Below are positions 35,233-45,572 of a stretch of DNA of 64,000 nucleotides, in pieces (within the stretch, counting starts at the first letter, position 1; each line of letters opens with the position of its first letter). Below the pieces are notes generated by a model. That model was given only the letters and a program-made list of their open reading frames with translations. It did not search any database and was not told the DNA's origin. Location: contig NZ_CCSE01000001.1 in NCBI RefSeq assembly GCF_000756715.1, positions 806,001 through 870,000 on the forward strand. The letters run 5' to 3'. The position numbers were made by a program, and so were the translations under genes. Source of the DNA: Jeotgalicoccus saudimassiliensis (GTDB lineage: Bacteria > Bacillota > Bacilli > Staphylococcales > Salinicoccaceae).

Positions 35233-35886
35233 ATGTCACATATCAGCATCGCAATTGACGGGCCGGCTGCTGCCGGCAAAAGTACAATTGCCAAACGCGT
35301 CGCAAAAAAATTAGAGTACTTATACATCGATACCGGAGCAATGTACCGTGCAGTCACCCTGTACGTACTTGAGCACGGCGATGACATCATTAAGGATATC
35401 GGCAGTCATATCCACATTACATTCGGCATCAACGACGAAGTATACTTAAACGATAAAGATGTCTCAGCGGAAATCCGCTCGCCGGAAGTGACGAACAACG
35501 TAAGCCGTGTTGCAGCAATCGGCGAGGTCAGAACGTATCTCGTCGACATGCAGCGCGAAATAAGCAAAACCGCAAGCGTCGTCATGGACGGCAGGGATAT
35601 CGGCACGACCGTGCTGCCGGATGCCGAAGTTAAAATCTTTATGCAGGCGTCACCGAAAGTTAGAGCAGAGCGCAGACTGCTTGAAGAAACTGCACGGGGC
35701 AACGACATCGATCTTGAAACGCTGACAGCGGAAATTATCCGCCGCGACGAGATTGACAGCACGAGGGAAATTTCACCGCTTGTTCAGGCTGATGATGCAG
35801 TGCTTCTCGATACGAGCCATTTATCGATCGAAGAAGCAGAAGCGGAAATCATCCAGCTGGTGGAAGACAAACTGGAGGTACAGTAA
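35233..35886 (+). CDS. cmk: Cytidylate kinase
   Basis: A 217-residue (d)CMP kinase with P-loop GPAAAGKS at residues 10-17 and the CMP-binding segments DTGAMYRAVTLYVLEH and MDGRDIGTTVLPDAEVKIFM. It feeds CTP and dCTP pools. It abuts the acyltransferase gene with no gap. Confidence 0.95.
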   Translation: MSHISIAIDGPAAAGKSTIAKRVAKKLEYLYIDTGAMYRAVTLYVLEHGDDIIKDIGSHIHITFGINDEVYLNDKDVSAEIRSPEVTNNVSRVAAIGEVRTYLVDMQREISKTASVVMDGRDIGTTVLPDAEVKIFMQASPKVRAERRLLEETARGNDIDLETLTAEIIRRDEIDSTREISPLVQADDAVLLDTSHLSIEEAEAEIIQLVEDKLEVQ

Positions 35887-36468
35887 ATGATTTATGAAGG
35901 TGCGAAGTTTTTACTTAAAGTTTACTACAAAGCAAGGTTTAAAATGACGTTTATCGGAGCGGACAGAGTGCCTGCGGAAGGTCCGGTAATGCTCTGTTCC
36001 AACCACGTGTCGGATTTCGACCCGCCGCTTATCGGCATCGGACTCCGCCGTCCGCTGTCATTCTTTGCAAAGAAAGAATTATTCGAGCTGCCGGTCATCG
36101 GGAAAGTTTTCCCGAGTTTAAATGCGATTCCCGTGTCACGCGGAAAAAGTGACAGATCAGCACTTAAATCTTCAATCAGTGCATTGAAAGAAAACCGCTG
36201 CCTGCTAATTTTCCCGGAAGGGAGCCGCAACAAAGGCGACGTGAACAAGCTGCAGGAGCTGCAGGAGGGAGCTAGCTTTATCGCTTCCAAATCCGAAGCA
36301 CCGATTGTCCCTGTAATTATTAAAGGTGAGTACAATCGCAAAAAAGGTGTTACAATTATATACGGCAAGCCGATTAACACGAAGGAATTTCTTGCTGCGG
36401 GGAATACCCGTAAAGATTTAACACGTAAATTGGAAGAAAATCTTAACAATTTACTATTTTCTGAATAA
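35887..36468 (+). CDS. plsC: 1-acyl-sn-glycerol-3-phosphate acyltransferase
   Basis: A 193-residue PlsC-type acyltransferase that makes phosphatidic acid at the membrane. Motif I NHVSDFD holds the catalytic His and Asp (H40, D45), and motif III FPEGSRN is at residues 109-115; VPVIIKGEYNRKKG is motif IV. It follows cmk directly and precedes rpsA, a common Firmicute arrangement. The exact acyl donor is not deducible. Confidence 0.9.
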   Translation: MIYEGAKFLLKVYYKARFKMTFIGADRVPAEGPVMLCSNHVSDFDPPLIGIGLRRPLSFFAKKELFELPVIGKVFPSLNAIPVSRGKSDRSALKSSISALKENRCLLIFPEGSRNKGDVNKLQELQEGASFIASKSEAPIVPVIIKGEYNRKKGVTIIYGKPINTKEFLAAGNTRKDLTRKLEENLNNLLFSE

Positions 36469-36537
36469 TCACTTGACAAATGGTTCGAATTGTAAGAAGT
36501 TAAATATATACATTGGATAGTAATTGGAGGCAAGCAC

Positions 36538-37788
36538 ATGGCGACAGAAGACATTAAGAACGAAGAATCAAACATTGAAGAAACACAGGTAAACGATGCA
36601 CCTGACAACAGCGAAGAACTACAGAACGAAACTGCAGCAGCTGACAACAGTCCGTTTGCAGTTGGTGACACGGTAACAGGTAAGATTTTCAACATCGAAG
36701 ACAAGTTTGTAAAAGTTCAAGTAGATGATTCTGATTACGAAGGCATAATTCCAATCAGTCAGCTTACAAACAAACGTATCGAGCACCCGAACGATATTAT
36801 TGCACTTGACGATGCAGTCACTGCAACAGTTATCAAAGTTGAAGATGATGCTAAAAACATTATCATTTCAATCCGCAAGCTCGATGAACAAAAAGCTTAC
36901 GAAGATTTAAAACAGAAACAGGATGCTGATGCAACGCTGGAAGGTACTGTTGTTGAAGCAGTTAAAGCCGGTCTTGTATTAGACGTCGGCGTCAGAGGAT
37001 TTATTCCTGCATCACTTCTTTCTGATGAATATATTGAAGACCTCGAACAATTCAACGGTCAGACTCTTGAAGTTAAAGTTGAAGATATCGATCAGGAGAA
37101 AAACAGAGTAATTCTTAACCGTAAACGAATCGTCGAAGGCGAAAAATCGAAAGAGCGCCAGGCTGAACTTGAAGACCTGGAAATCGGCAGTATCATCGAT
37201 GGTGAAGTTGTCCGCACAACGACTTTCGGTGCTTTCATTAACATCGGCAGCGTAGACGGGCTTGCTCATATTTCAGAGTTAAGCTACAGCCGCGTTAACA
37301 GCGTTGAAGATGCTGTTGAAATCGGCCAGAAAGTTAAAGTTAAAGTTCTCGATGTAAATCCTGAACAGGAACGTATCAGTCTTTCTGTTAAACAGGCAGG
37401 CGAATCTCCGTTCAACAAATTTATCGATGCGCACAATACAGGCGATGTGTTAACAGGTACTGTTAAACGCTTAGTAGACTTCGGTGCATTCGTTGAAGTT
37501 GAACCTGGTGTTGAGGGACTTGTGCACATTTCTGAAATTGCACATGATCACGTTAACGTACCGGGAGATGTTCTGAAAGAAGAACAGGAAATTGAAGTGA
37601 AAATCATCGGTCTTGATAAGGACAATGAGAAAATTTCATTATCAATTAAAGCGCTGGAATCAGCACCGGCTAAGCCTAAACAGGCGAAGCGCGAAGAAAA
37701 TACACAGGTTTACACAGATGATACTGAAGACGATGCACCAACTTTAGGTGACGTGTTCGGCGATCGTTTTAAAAACTTAGATTTATAA
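36538..37788 (+). CDS. rpsA: 30S ribosomal protein S1 homologue (YpfD)
   Basis: A 416-residue protein with four S1 RNA-binding domains (about 38-105, 123-187, 206-275, 292-361) after an acidic N-terminal extension. The repeated signature appears in VRTTTFGAFINIGSVDGLAH and VKRLVDFGAFVEVEPGVEGL. Firmicute S1 homologues are shorter than the six-domain E. coli S1. TTGACA at 36473-36478 lies upstream, but no matching -10 at 16-18 bp was found. GGAGG precedes the ATG. Confidence 0.93.
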   Translation: MATEDIKNEESNIEETQVNDAPDNSEELQNETAAADNSPFAVGDTVTGKIFNIEDKFVKVQVDDSDYEGIIPISQLTNKRIEHPNDIIALDDAVTATVIKVEDDAKNIIISIRKLDEQKAYEDLKQKQDADATLEGTVVEAVKAGLVLDVGVRGFIPASLLSDEYIEDLEQFNGQTLEVKVEDIDQEKNRVILNRKRIVEGEKSKERQAELEDLEIGSIIDGEVVRTTTFGAFINIGSVDGLAHISELSYSRVNSVEDAVEIGQKVKVKVLDVNPEQERISLSVKQAGESPFNKFIDAHNTGDVLTGTVKRLVDFGAFVEVEPGVEGLVHISEIAHDHVNVPGDVLKEEQEIEVKIIGLDKDNEKISLSIKALESAPAKPKQAKREENTQVYTDDTEDDAPTLGDVFGDRFKNLDL

Positions 37789-37805
37789 TATTAGACTCAC
37801 TCAGA

Positions 37806-37841
37806 AATAAAGAGCGATGATACTATCGCTCTTTATTTTAT
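37806..37841 (+). terminator. Rho-independent terminator after rpsA
   Basis: A perfect 13-bp stem (37806-37818 with 37825-37837) has a 6-nt loop and is followed by a T-rich tract. Confidence 0.85.
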
Positions 37842-37878
37842 TTGTGTTAAAATATATGTGCATACAGGGAGGGTAACA

Positions 37879-39192
37879 ATGTATAAACCAACAGTAGCAG
37901 TAGTCGGGCGGCCGAACGTCGGCAAGTCCACACTTTTTAACAGAATTATCGGAGAACGGAAGGCAATTGTCGAAGATACTCCGGGTGTTACAAGAGACAG
38001 ATTGTACGCCGAAGGTGACTGGTTAAATTATACTTTTAATTTAATCGATACCGGCGGTATTGAAATTAAAGATGAGCCGTTCCAGCAGCAGATTAAAATG
38101 CAGGCTGAAATCGCGATTCTTGAAGCAGATGTTATTTTAATGATTGTGAACGGGAGAGACGGTGTAACGAGCGACGATTTATTCGTGGCACGTATATTGC
38201 AGAAATCAAAGAAACCCGTCGTTCTTGCGGTTAACAAAATTGATAACTATGAAATGCGCAGTGAAATATACGAGTTTTACCAGCTCGGGCTCGGTGAGCC
38301 GTGGCCGGTATCCGGCTCACACGGTCTCGGACTCGGAGATGCGCTCGATGAAGTGGTCCAGCACTTTAAAACACTGGAAGCAGATATTGAAGAAGATCCA
38401 TCGGTTAAAGTTTCTTTAATCGGTCGTCCGAATGTTGGTAAATCCAGCCTGGTAAACGCTATTCTCGGCGAGGAACGTGTTATCGTTTCCGATATTGCCG
38501 GTACGACGCGTGACGCAGTCGATACAGCATATACTTTCGAGGATCAGCCGTACACATTAATTGATACAGCAGGAATGCGTAAACGCGGTAAAGTGTATGA
38601 AGCAACAGAGAAGTACTCTGTACTCCGTGCAACGCGTGCAATTGAACGTTCCGATGTCGTTCTCGTCGTGTTAAACGGTGAGGAAGGCATACGTGAACAG
38701 GATAAAAGAATTGCAGGTCTTGCCCACGAGGCTGGACGTGCGATTATTATCGTCGTTAATAAATGGGATGCAGTCGAAAAAGATGAGAAGACAATGCGTG
38801 AATTCGAACTGGATATCCGTTCGAACTTCCAGTATCTGGACTACGCACCGATCACTTTCGTTTCAGCGATGACAAAAGTCCGTTTGAAAACATTGTTCCC
38901 GCTAATCCAGCAGGCATACGCATCGAGCCACACACGCGTGAAGTCGAGCACACTGAACGAAGTTCTCGTAGACAGCGTCAGCATGAACCCGACGCCGACA
39001 GATTCGACAGGACGCCGCTTAAGCATCTATTACGGTACACAGGTCAGTGTCGGACCGCCGACATTCGTACTGTTCGTGAACGATGTGGAACTGATGCATT
39101 TCAGTTACAGAAGGTATATCGAAAATCAGCTGCGTAAAGCGTTTGATTTCACCGGTACGCCGATCCACATTATCACCCGCAAAAGAAATTAG
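37879..39192 (+). CDS. der: Ribosome-assembly GTPase Der (EngA)
   Basis: A 437-residue protein with two tandem Era-like GTPase domains, each starting with GRPNVGKS (from residue 10, and about residue 180), with DTPGVTRD and [14 protein letters not shown] switch regions and NKxD motifs (NKID, NKWD), then a KH-like domain. It is essential for 50S maturation. ATG 37879 follows GGGAGGG; the GTG at 37858 is too far upstream. Confidence 0.95.
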   Translation: MYKPTVAVVGRPNVGKSTLFNRIIGERKAIVEDTPGVTRDRLYAEGDWLNYTFNLIDTGGIEIKDEPFQQQIKMQAEIAILEADVILMIVNGRDGVTSDDLFVARILQKSKKPVVLAVNKIDNYEMRSEIYEFYQLGLGEPWPVSGSHGLGLGDALDEVVQHFKTLEADIEEDPSVKVSLIGRPNVGKSSLVNAILGEERVIVSDIAGTTRDAVDTAYTFEDQPYTLIDTAGMRKRGKVYEATEKYSVLRATRAIERSDVVLVVLNGEEGIREQDKRIAGLAHEAGRAIIIVVNKWDAVEKDEKTMREFELDIRSNFQYLDYAPITFVSAMTKVRLKTLFPLIQQAYASSHTRVKSSTLNEVLVDSVSMNPTPTDSTGRRLSIYYGTQVSVGPPTFVLFVNDVELMHFSYRRYIENQLRKAFDFTGTPIHIITRKRN

Positions 39193-39208
39193 AAAGTAGG
39201 GTATCAAT

Positions 39209-40264
39209 ATGAACATCTCAGTCATTGGAACAGGTAGTTTTGGTACAAGCCTCGCGATGGTCTTAAATGATAATGACAATCGGGTAATGATGTACGGGAG
39301 AAATCAAGATACTGTCCTGGAAATAAATGAATCACACACCAACAGCCGTTATTTAAAAGACATCGAGCTCGATGAAGGGATTCGTGCCACCGGCTCACTT
39401 CAGGAAGCAGCGGCACATGCCGAACTTCTCGTGCTCGCAGTACCCGTTAATGCAATGCGTAAAGTTGCAGGGGAACTGAACGGCCTGCTAAAAAAATTAG
39501 ATAAAAAAGTCCTCGTTGTACACGTCGCAAAAGGACTGGAACTCGACACATACAAACGCGTATCCCAGGTACTTGAAGAAGTATTTGATGAAGACCGCGT
39601 TACAGATATCGGTGTTCTCAGCGGCCCGAGCCATGCTGAGGAAGTAGCCTTGAGACAGCCTACAACTGTATCTGCCGCGTCAATACGTGAGGACGGTGCG
39701 GAAGTTATACAGGATGCGTTTATGACGGATTACTTCAGAGTATACGTCAATAATGATATGGTCGGTGTCGAAATCGGCGGTGCGTTAAAAAACATCGTCG
39801 CACTTGCTGTCGGTGCATTGTCGGGCTACGGCTTCGGCGATAACCCGAAAGCAGCTGTAATTACACGCGGACTGCATGAAATTGCTCGTCTCGGTACGAA
39901 ACTCGGTGCCAATCCGCTGACATTCCTCGGGTTAACGGGAATGGGCGATTTAATCGTTACAGCGACGAGCAGGCACTCGAGAAACTACCGCTGCGGGCAG
40001 ATGCTTGCAGGCGGCATGTCGCTCGATGAGGCAACGGAAAATATGGGCATGGTGGTTGAAGGCGTCAATACGACGAGAGCCACATACGAGCTTGCCAAAC
40101 AGTACGATGTCGATATGCCGATCACGAAAGTACTTTACGGCTATCTGTTTAACAACATCAGCGAAGACGAAGCATTCAGCGCGCTCATGAAGCGTGAAAA
40201 AACTTCGGAATCGGAAGGCCTGAAGCAGCTGCTCGAAAGTCAGATAAAAAATAGTGAACAGTAA
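39209..40264 (+). CDS. gpsA: Glycerol-3-phosphate dehydrogenase [NAD(P)+]
   Basis: A 351-residue enzyme making sn-glycerol-3-phosphate for phospholipids. The dinucleotide motif IGTGSFGTSLA is at the N-terminus, LSGPSHAEEVA follows in the middle, and the catalytic lysine lies in GVEIGGALKNIVALAVG. der-gpsA-yphE-yphF is the Bacillales order. A few residues longer than average at the C-terminus. Confidence 0.95.
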   Translation: MNISVIGTGSFGTSLAMVLNDNDNRVMMYGRNQDTVLEINESHTNSRYLKDIELDEGIRATGSLQEAAAHAELLVLAVPVNAMRKVAGELNGLLKKLDKKVLVVHVAKGLELDTYKRVSQVLEEVFDEDRVTDIGVLSGPSHAEEVALRQPTTVSAASIREDGAEVIQDAFMTDYFRVYVNNDMVGVEIGGALKNIVALAVGALSGYGFGDNPKAAVITRGLHEIARLGTKLGANPLTFLGLTGMGDLIVTATSRHSRNYRCGQMLAGGMSLDEATENMGMVVEGVNTTRATYELAKQYDVDMPITKVLYGYLFNNISEDEAFSALMKREKTSESEGLKQLLESQIKNSEQ

Positions 40265-40275
40265 GAGGGAAATGT

Positions 40276-40482
40276 ATGTTTGATATTTCAAGAATGGACT
40301 TAATGTGGGTGTCGTTTGTCTCTATCGGATTTATGGCACTTGCTGCAGTATTAATTTACCTGGCGCGTTATGTTATTACTATACGTTTCGTCAGCGTGAT
40401 CGTTACTTTAATTTCATGGGTCCTGTTAATACTTGCGTTTCTGCTGATGATTTTAGTCATCGGAGGATCGTCCCATGCGTAA
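40276..40482 (+). CDS. yphE: DUF2768 (YphE-like) small membrane protein
   Basis: A 68-residue protein with two transmembrane segments (about 8-28 and 35-62) separated by RYVITIRFVS. Length and place between gpsA and yphF match B. subtilis YphE (DUF2768), of unknown function. AGAGGGA precedes the ATG, and the end overlaps the next gene by 8 bp. Confidence 0.72.
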   Translation: MFDISRMDLMWVSFVSIGFMALAAVLIYLARYVITIRFVSVIVTLISWVLLILAFLLMILVIGGSSHA

Positions 40483-41194
40483 ATTCGGTTTTGTTTTAAT
40501 TTTCACACTGGCACTTTTAGTATTAACAGGATGTATGTACCCGGATAACCAGAAGAAGGGGAGCAGTATCCCTCCGGAAACAGACATCCAGAACGTACAG
40601 AATGCAGTGGACAACTTCCAGGAGTCAGAAGGCGGCATTCTGCCGATCAAGACGACTGAGAACGCTGCAGAATACATGAAGTACCCGGTGGACTTTACGC
40701 GTATTGTACCCGGCTATTTGAGTGAAATTCCGGTAACAGCTTATGAAAACGGCGGAACGTACCAGTATATAATACTCGATGCTGAAGAGGATCCCGCGGT
40801 GAAACTGGCGGATCTGGCAATCATCGAAGAACTCCGTTCGCTCCGCCTCCGTATTAACGGCATGGGGGAGCACGTGGAACTCGGCGAGCAGGTGGGACCG
40901 AACGTTTATCAGCTTGACCTTGAGCATTACAATCTCGCTGAGAATCCAACTGTAACAAGCCCGTATTCAGACCGTGAACTGAACGTTTACTACAGCGGCG
41001 GTCAGGAATTCGTCGTCGATTACAGAGACGATCTGAACTTAATCATTGAAAATGAAGGTCTCGAATTTGAGACGGGCGAAGATATCCGCAATATATTGTA
41101 TGAATACACGCCGGTCGTCCCGATATACTCACCTGAGATGACAGTTGACGAAAATAACGAAGCAATATTTATGACAAGCGTGCATAAAAGTTAA
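40475..41194 (+). CDS. yphF: YphF-like lipoprotein
   Basis: A 239-residue secreted lipoprotein: lysine/arginine start, hydrophobic stretch and lipobox LTGC with lipidated C20, followed by an acidic, soluble extracellular domain. The order gpsA-yphE-yphF supports orthology with B. subtilis YphF, whose function is unknown. GGAGG precedes the ATG. In B. subtilis spoIVA lies between this gene and the HU gene; it is absent here. Confidence 0.75.
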   Translation: MRKFGFVLIFTLALLVLTGCMYPDNQKKGSSIPPETDIQNVQNAVDNFQESEGGILPIKTTENAAEYMKYPVDFTRIVPGYLSEIPVTAYENGGTYQYIILDAEEDPAVKLADLAIIEELRSLRLRINGMGEHVELGEQVGPNVYQLDLEHYNLAENPTVTSPYSDRELNVYYSGGQEFVVDYRDDLNLIIENEGLEFETGEDIRNILYEYTPVVPIYSPEMTVDENNEAIFMTSVHKS

Positions 41195-41310
41195 TTTCCG
41201 CTGAATTTTTACAGGAAAAAACGGTTAAATCCGTTGCAGTACCTACGGTCGTATGGTAAAGTCAAAACATAATGATAAATTCATTATACAGATTATAGGA
41301 GGTCTATCAG

Positions 41311-41583
41311 ATGAATAAGACAGATTTAATCAACGCTGTCAGCGACAAAGCTGACCTTACAAAAAAAGAAGCAGGAGCTGCAGTAGACGCAGTTTTTGAA
41401 TCAATCCAAACTTCACTTCAAAATGGTGAAAAAGTACAGTTAATCGGATTCGGTAACTTTGAAGTACGTGACCGTGCTGCAAGAAAAGGCCGTAACCCGC
41501 AGTCTGGTGAAGAAATCGAAATCCCAGCATCTAAAGTACCTGCATTTAAAGCTGGTAAAGCACTTAAAGACGCAGTTAAATAA
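41311..41583 (+). CDS. hup: DNA-binding protein HU
   Basis: A 90-residue histone-like protein with the arm motif [20 protein letters not shown] and the start [20 protein letters not shown], which are diagnostic of HU. It bends DNA and organises the nucleoid. A possible promoter is TTGCAG (41234) with TAAAGT 17 bp later (41257). AGGAGG precedes the ATG. Confidence 0.95.
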   Translation: MNKTDLINAVSDKADLTKKEAGAAVDAVFESIQTSLQNGEKVQLIGFGNFEVRDRAARKGRNPQSGEEIEIPASKVPAFKAGKALKDAVK

Positions 41584-41594
41584 TTTATCTAAAC

Positions 41595-41630
41595 TAGGCC
41601 TAACATTGAAACGTTAGGTCTATTCATTTA
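41595..41630 (+). terminator. Terminator after hup
   Basis: A 10-bp stem with one G-U pair (41595-41604 with 41613-41622) is followed by a short T-rich stretch. The weak T run suggests partial read-through into hepS. Confidence 0.5.
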
Positions 41631-41643
41631 TAAGGTGATATTT

Positions 41644-42150
41644 ATGAAATACTCAGCCGTTGAAGCCTATAACGATTCAGAACTGACTGAATTGATTAAA
41701 AAGCTCGATCAAAATGAAATTACTGATTTTTTTTCAGACAGCAAAAATATTATACATAAAAGATATGTCTCAGACGCGGTTCTTTTATTTACATATGCTT
41801 TAAATCAGCTCGACACAATACCATCTGCAGGCAGCCGTGAAAGCCATGTGCTGACAGGAGATGCATATTTCAGCGAATTCTACTCGGCGCTTGCAAACCA
41901 CGGTGAAATGCAGGTCGTTCACGATATGGTCGAAATCTCGAAAGATCTGTCGTCGAGAAAATCAAGACAGTACGAAAATGCACTTGAACTTTCCGACAGC
42001 GAACTGAAGTACCTGCTATTTGCACCGCTTTTGTATTTAATGGATAATGGGTATGTAACGACCGACCTCGATAACGTACTCGGCTGTTTTATTCAAAACA
42101 TGAACCGTTCGGAGCTGGCATACATAATAAATACAAAAGGTGAAGGCTAA
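41644..42150 (+). CDS. hepS: Heptaprenyl diphosphate synthase component I
   Basis: A 168-residue regulatory subunit that pairs with HepT. Similarity is mainly in the LTGDAYFSEFYSALANHGEM segment and the following helices, and position (hup-hepS-menG-hepT) supports it strongly. This family is poorly conserved, and the protein is shorter than the B. subtilis version. ATG 41644 follows AAGGTGAT at a good distance; GTG 41635 lies within that box. The stop overlaps the menG ATG by one base. Confidence 0.8.
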   Translation: MKYSAVEAYNDSELTELIKKLDQNEITDFFSDSKNIIHKRYVSDAVLLFTYALNQLDTIPSAGSRESHVLTGDAYFSEFYSALANHGEMQVVHDMVEISKDLSSRKSRQYENALELSDSELKYLLFAPLLYLMDNGYVTTDLDNVLGCFIQNMNRSELAYIINTKGEG

Positions 42151-42851
42151 TGCAAACAGAAAACAGAATTCAGACTATCTTTAATTCAATTTCGGATGAT
42201 TATGATCACATGAATGACATCATCAGTTTCAATCAGCATACGATATGGCGCAACCGGACGAACAGGGAAATCTTCGTAAAACCCGGCCACCAGGTACTCG
42301 ATTTATGCTGCGGTACAGGCGACTGGACAATTCAGCTTGCCAAAAACGCCGGTGCTGATATTACGGGCCTTGACTTCAGTGAAAATATGCTGAAAGTTGC
42401 CCGCGAAAAAACAGCTGATATCGAAAACATTACACTCGTCCAGGGCGATGCAACGGAGCTGCCTTATGACAACAATGCATTCGATATTATTACGATCGGT
42501 TTCGGCCTCCGCAACCTGCCTGACTACGAAAAAGCGGTTAAGGAGTTCTACCGCGTGCTGAAGCCCGGCGGACAGCTTGTTATTCTTGAAACGTCGAATC
42601 CGGAAAACGCCCTGATTAATTACGGCTTTAATATTTACTTCGGTAAAATTATGCCGTTCCTCGGTGAAAAAATCACCGGCAGCGGTCAGGAGTATGCATG
42701 GCTGTATGAATCAACGAGCAATTTCCTGTCGAAGGCTGAACTGAAATCAATGATGCATACAAACGGTTATATAAATATCAAAGTAATCCCTCATACATTT
42801 GGTACTGCAGCAACTCATATCGGATATAAACCGCTAGAGGCTGCAATGTGA
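42150..42851 (+). CDS. menG: Demethylmenaquinone methyltransferase
   Basis: A 233-residue SAM-dependent methyltransferase of the UbiE/MenG family, the last step of menaquinone synthesis. The SAM motif VLDLCCGTGDWTI is at about residues 49-61; GDATELPYDNNAFDIITIGF and FYRVLKPGGQLVILE are further family marks. It is translationally coupled to hepS and hepT. Confidence 0.94.
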   Translation: MQTENRIQTIFNSISDDYDHMNDIISFNQHTIWRNRTNREIFVKPGHQVLDLCCGTGDWTIQLAKNAGADITGLDFSENMLKVAREKTADIENITLVQGDATELPYDNNAFDIITIGFGLRNLPDYEKAVKEFYRVLKPGGQLVILETSNPENALINYGFNIYFGKIMPFLGEKITGSGQEYAWLYESTSNFLSKAELKSMMHTNGYINIKVIPHTFGTAATHIGYKPLEAAM

Positions 42852-43801
42852 AATCTTTAAAGAAATTTATGGCGGGGGAGTTATCCCGTGTTAAGAAAAT
42901 CGTTAAGAAAGAACTTAAACCGAATGGGACAATAGTTAACGATAAGAGTTTTGAGCTGTTTAATTCCGGGGGAAAGAAACTTCGTCCCATGTTTACAATA
43001 CTCGCAGGAAAACTCGGGGACGAGGCACATTACGACAATGTGCTGAAAACGGGTGCGAGTCTCGAACTGCTCCATATGGCAACACTTGTACACGATGACA
43101 TTATCGATGACAGTGAGCTCCGCCGCGGCAAACCGACTGTGTATTACGAACACGGTTACTTCCAGGCGGTCAATACGGGCAATTATTTACTGTCTTCGGC
43201 GCTGCAGGTGATCAGTAAAATCGATAATGTGGAATTTCATGAAACATACGCTGCAGGAATCAGGGAGATTGTGCAGGGTGAGCTCATTCAGTTTGATACG
43301 CAGTTCGATGCGGCTCAGTCGCTGGATGACTATTACAGAAAAATTTACCGCAAAACCGCACTCCTGATCGTTCTGTCAATCGAGCTCGGCAGCCATGCTG
43401 CACAGCTCGATAAGGAAACGATGGAAAGGCTGAGCACATACGGTTACCATATCGGCATGAGTTTCCAGATTATCGATGACTGTCTCGACTTTACAGGCAG
43501 CACGAAAACACTCGGCAAACCGAACTTCGCTGATATTAAAAACGGGCATTATACTTTACCGGTGCTGCTCCTTAGAGACAGCGACCCGGAATTTAAAGCG
43601 ATGCTCGAGAAGTATTCACAGACTAAAGAGAATCCTGATGCACTCATCGAACGTATATTACAGAGCGATGCAGTGGACCGGGCACTGGCAGTCAGCACGG
43701 AGCATATAGAGAAAGCCGAAGCAGAAATCGTTAATATTGATGACCCTGTCAGACATTATTTAACGGTAATTGCCGGTATGTTGAAAAACAGGCGGAATTA
43801 G
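42848..43801 (+). CDS. hepT: Heptaprenyl diphosphate synthase component II
   Basis: A 317-residue long-chain trans-prenyl synthase, the catalytic subunit making the C35 menaquinone side chain. The first aspartate-rich motif HDDIIDD begins at residue 82, with LRRGKPTV after it, and the second is IIDDCLDF near residue 206. The GTG start overlaps the menG stop (ATGTGA). Chain length is set by partner HepS and cannot be proved from sequence. Confidence 0.92.
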   Translation: MKSLKKFMAGELSRVKKIVKKELKPNGTIVNDKSFELFNSGGKKLRPMFTILAGKLGDEAHYDNVLKTGASLELLHMATLVHDDIIDDSELRRGKPTVYYEHGYFQAVNTGNYLLSSALQVISKIDNVEFHETYAAGIREIVQGELIQFDTQFDAAQSLDDYYRKIYRKTALLIVLSIELGSHAAQLDKETMERLSTYGYHIGMSFQIIDDCLDFTGSTKTLGKPNFADIKNGHYTLPVLLLRDSDPEFKAMLEKYSQTKENPDALIERILQSDAVDRALAVSTEHIEKAEAEIVNIDDPVRHYLTVIAGMLKNRRN

Positions 43802-43802
43802 T

Positions 43803-43832
43803 TTGTACAGATAGTCTATAAAATGCTAAAAT
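43803..43832 (+). promoter_or_regulatory. Candidate sigma-A promoter for ndk
   Basis: TTGTAC (43803-43808) and TAAAAT (43827-43832) are separated by 18 bp, starting right after the hepT stop codon. Confidence 0.5.
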
Positions 43833-43866
43833 AATAATCGAAAACACATTTAAGGAGCTTATTATA

Positions 43867-44313
43867 ATGGAAAAAACATTTCTTATGATTAAACCCGACG
43901 GTGTCCAGAGAAATCTTATCGGACCAATCGTTGAAAGATTAGAAAACAAAGGATTCAAAGTTGTTGGTGCTAAATTAATGCAGGTTTCTGAAGATCTTGC
44001 TAAAACTCACTACGGTGAACACAGCGAAAGACCTTTCTTCGGCGAGCTTGTAGAGTTCATCACATCAGGTCCTGTTTTCGCAATGGTTCTTGAAGGTGAA
44101 AACGTAATTAAAACTGCACGTCTTGTAGTTGGTGCAACTAACCCGCAGGAAGCCGCTCCGGGAACAATCCGCGGCGACTTCGGTTTAACTGTCGGCAAAA
44201 ACATCATCCACGGTTCAGATTCACCTGAAAGTGCTGAAAGAGAAATCAACTTATTCTTCGATGAGTCTGAAGTATTAGATTACAACCTGTCTAATAGCGC
44301 TTGGATTTACTAA
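43867..44313 (+). CDS. ndk: Nucleoside diphosphate kinase
   Basis: A 148-residue enzyme equilibrating NTP pools via phospho-histidine H115 in [15 protein letters not shown]. The start [19 protein letters not shown] is diagnostic. It lies between hepT and aroC as in B. subtilis, except that cheR is missing between ndk and aroC. Confidence 0.96.
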   Translation: MEKTFLMIKPDGVQRNLIGPIVERLENKGFKVVGAKLMQVSEDLAKTHYGEHSERPFFGELVEFITSGPVFAMVLEGENVIKTARLVVGATNPQEAAPGTIRGDFGLTVGKNIIHGSDSPESAEREINLFFDESEVLDYNLSNSAWIY

Positions 44314-44327
44314 GAATTTAAAAAACC

Positions 44328-44361
44328 AGGCTGGGTAATAACATTACTCAGTCTTTTTTTT
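44328..44361 (+). terminator. Rho-independent terminator after ndk
   Basis: A 10-bp stem with two G-U pairs (44328-44337 with 44345-44354) is followed by a run of T residues to 44361. Confidence 0.75.
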
Positions 44362-44404
44362 CATATAAATATATAAACTAATAATTCAGATAGAGGTGCT
44401 TACA

Positions 44405-45571
44405 ATGAGATTTTTAACTTCAGGAGAATCGCACGGCCCGAAAGTCAACGCAATTGTCGAAGGATTCCCTTCCAATTTACCAGTCAATAAAGAACGTATG
44501 CAGGAAGAGCTCTTTAAACGTCAGGGCGGCTACGGCCGCGGACGCCGCATGCAGATTGAAAAAGATACGTTCGAATTCGGTTCAGGCGTCCGCCACGGTA
44601 AAACGCTCGGCAGCCCGATTATGATGGAAGTCAACAACGATGACTTCAAACACTGGGTAAACATCATGGGTGCAGAACCGATCACAAAAGAACAGGAAGC
44701 AGAGATGAAACGCATCATTACCAAACCGCGTCCCGGTCATGCGGATCTTGTCGGCGGCATGAAATACAACCACCGCGACCTCCGCAACATTTTAGAGCGT
44801 TCTTCTGCACGTGAAACGACTGCCCGTGTCGCTGTAGGCGCACTATGTAAAGAATTACTGCACGCTCTCGACATTAATATTACATCACGCGTAACAAAAA
44901 TCGGCCGGGTAACAGATGACGGTGCTTACGATTACGCGGAATTAAGTACTAAAAATACTGAATCAAGCGTCCGCATGATTTCACAGGAAGCGACTAAAGA
45001 AGCCGAAGCTGCAATCGACGCCGCGAAAAAAGCCGGAGATACACTGGGCGGTGTCGTTGAAGTCATCGTTGAAAATCCGCCGGTCGGACTCGGCTCACAC
45101 GTTCATTACGACCGCAAACTCGATGCTAAAATTGCACGCAGCATCGTCAGCATCAACGCATTTAAAGGCGTTGAATTCGGAATGGGCTTTAAAATGGCCG
45201 AAACTCCCGGATCTTCAGTACAGGACGAAATCAAATTTGACTCAGAAGACGGATTCTACCGCAGCTCGAACAACCTCGGCGGTTTTGAAGGCGGGATGAC
45301 GACGGGAATGCCGATCGTTGTACGCGGTGTCATGAAGCCGATACCAACGCTGTACAAGCCGTTAATGAGTGTCGATATCGAAACGAAGGAAGCATTTACC
45401 GCAACGATCGAGCGCAGTGACCCTTGTGCGGTGCCGGCAGCATCGATCGTCGCAGAACACATGGTGGCAATTGAAGTCGCAGAAGCAATTCTCGATAAGT
45501 TCCCAAGCGATGACTTCGGCGATCTGAAAGCATCACTTGAACTTTACAATAAACGTTTAAGCGAGTATTAA
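44405..45571 (+). CDS. aroC: Chorismate synthase
   Basis: A 388-residue FMN-dependent enzyme converting EPSP to chorismate. The [10 protein letters not shown] start, [10 protein letters not shown]-type basic segment ([15 protein letters not shown]) and [15 protein letters not shown] motif are typical. ATG 44405 follows AGAGGTG; the in-frame GTG at 44396 falls inside that box. It heads a compact aroC-aroB-aroA block. B. subtilis calls this gene aroF. Confidence 0.95.
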   Translation: MRFLTSGESHGPKVNAIVEGFPSNLPVNKERMQEELFKRQGGYGRGRRMQIEKDTFEFGSGVRHGKTLGSPIMMEVNNDDFKHWVNIMGAEPITKEQEAEMKRIITKPRPGHADLVGGMKYNHRDLRNILERSSARETTARVAVGALCKELLHALDINITSRVTKIGRVTDDGAYDYAELSTKNTESSVRMISQEATKEAEAAIDAAKKAGDTLGGVVEVIVENPPVGLGSHVHYDRKLDAKIARSIVSINAFKGVEFGMGFKMAETPGSSVQDEIKFDSEDGFYRSSNNLGGFEGGMTTGMPIVVRGVMKPIPTLYKPLMSVDIETKEAFTATIERSDPCAVPAASIVAEHMVAIEVAEAILDKFPSDDFGDLKASLELYNKRLSEY

Positions 45572-45572
45572 T

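Noticed and set aside
36473-36505. rpsA promoter TTGACA
   Set aside because: The perfect -35 hexamer has no acceptable -10 at 16-18 bp (the nearest, TTAAAT, is 21 bp away), so it is not listed as a promoter.
35925-36704. 259-codon minus-strand ORF
   Set aside because: It is antisense to plsC and the start of rpsA, both clear real genes; its Ser-rich composition is typical of shadow frames.
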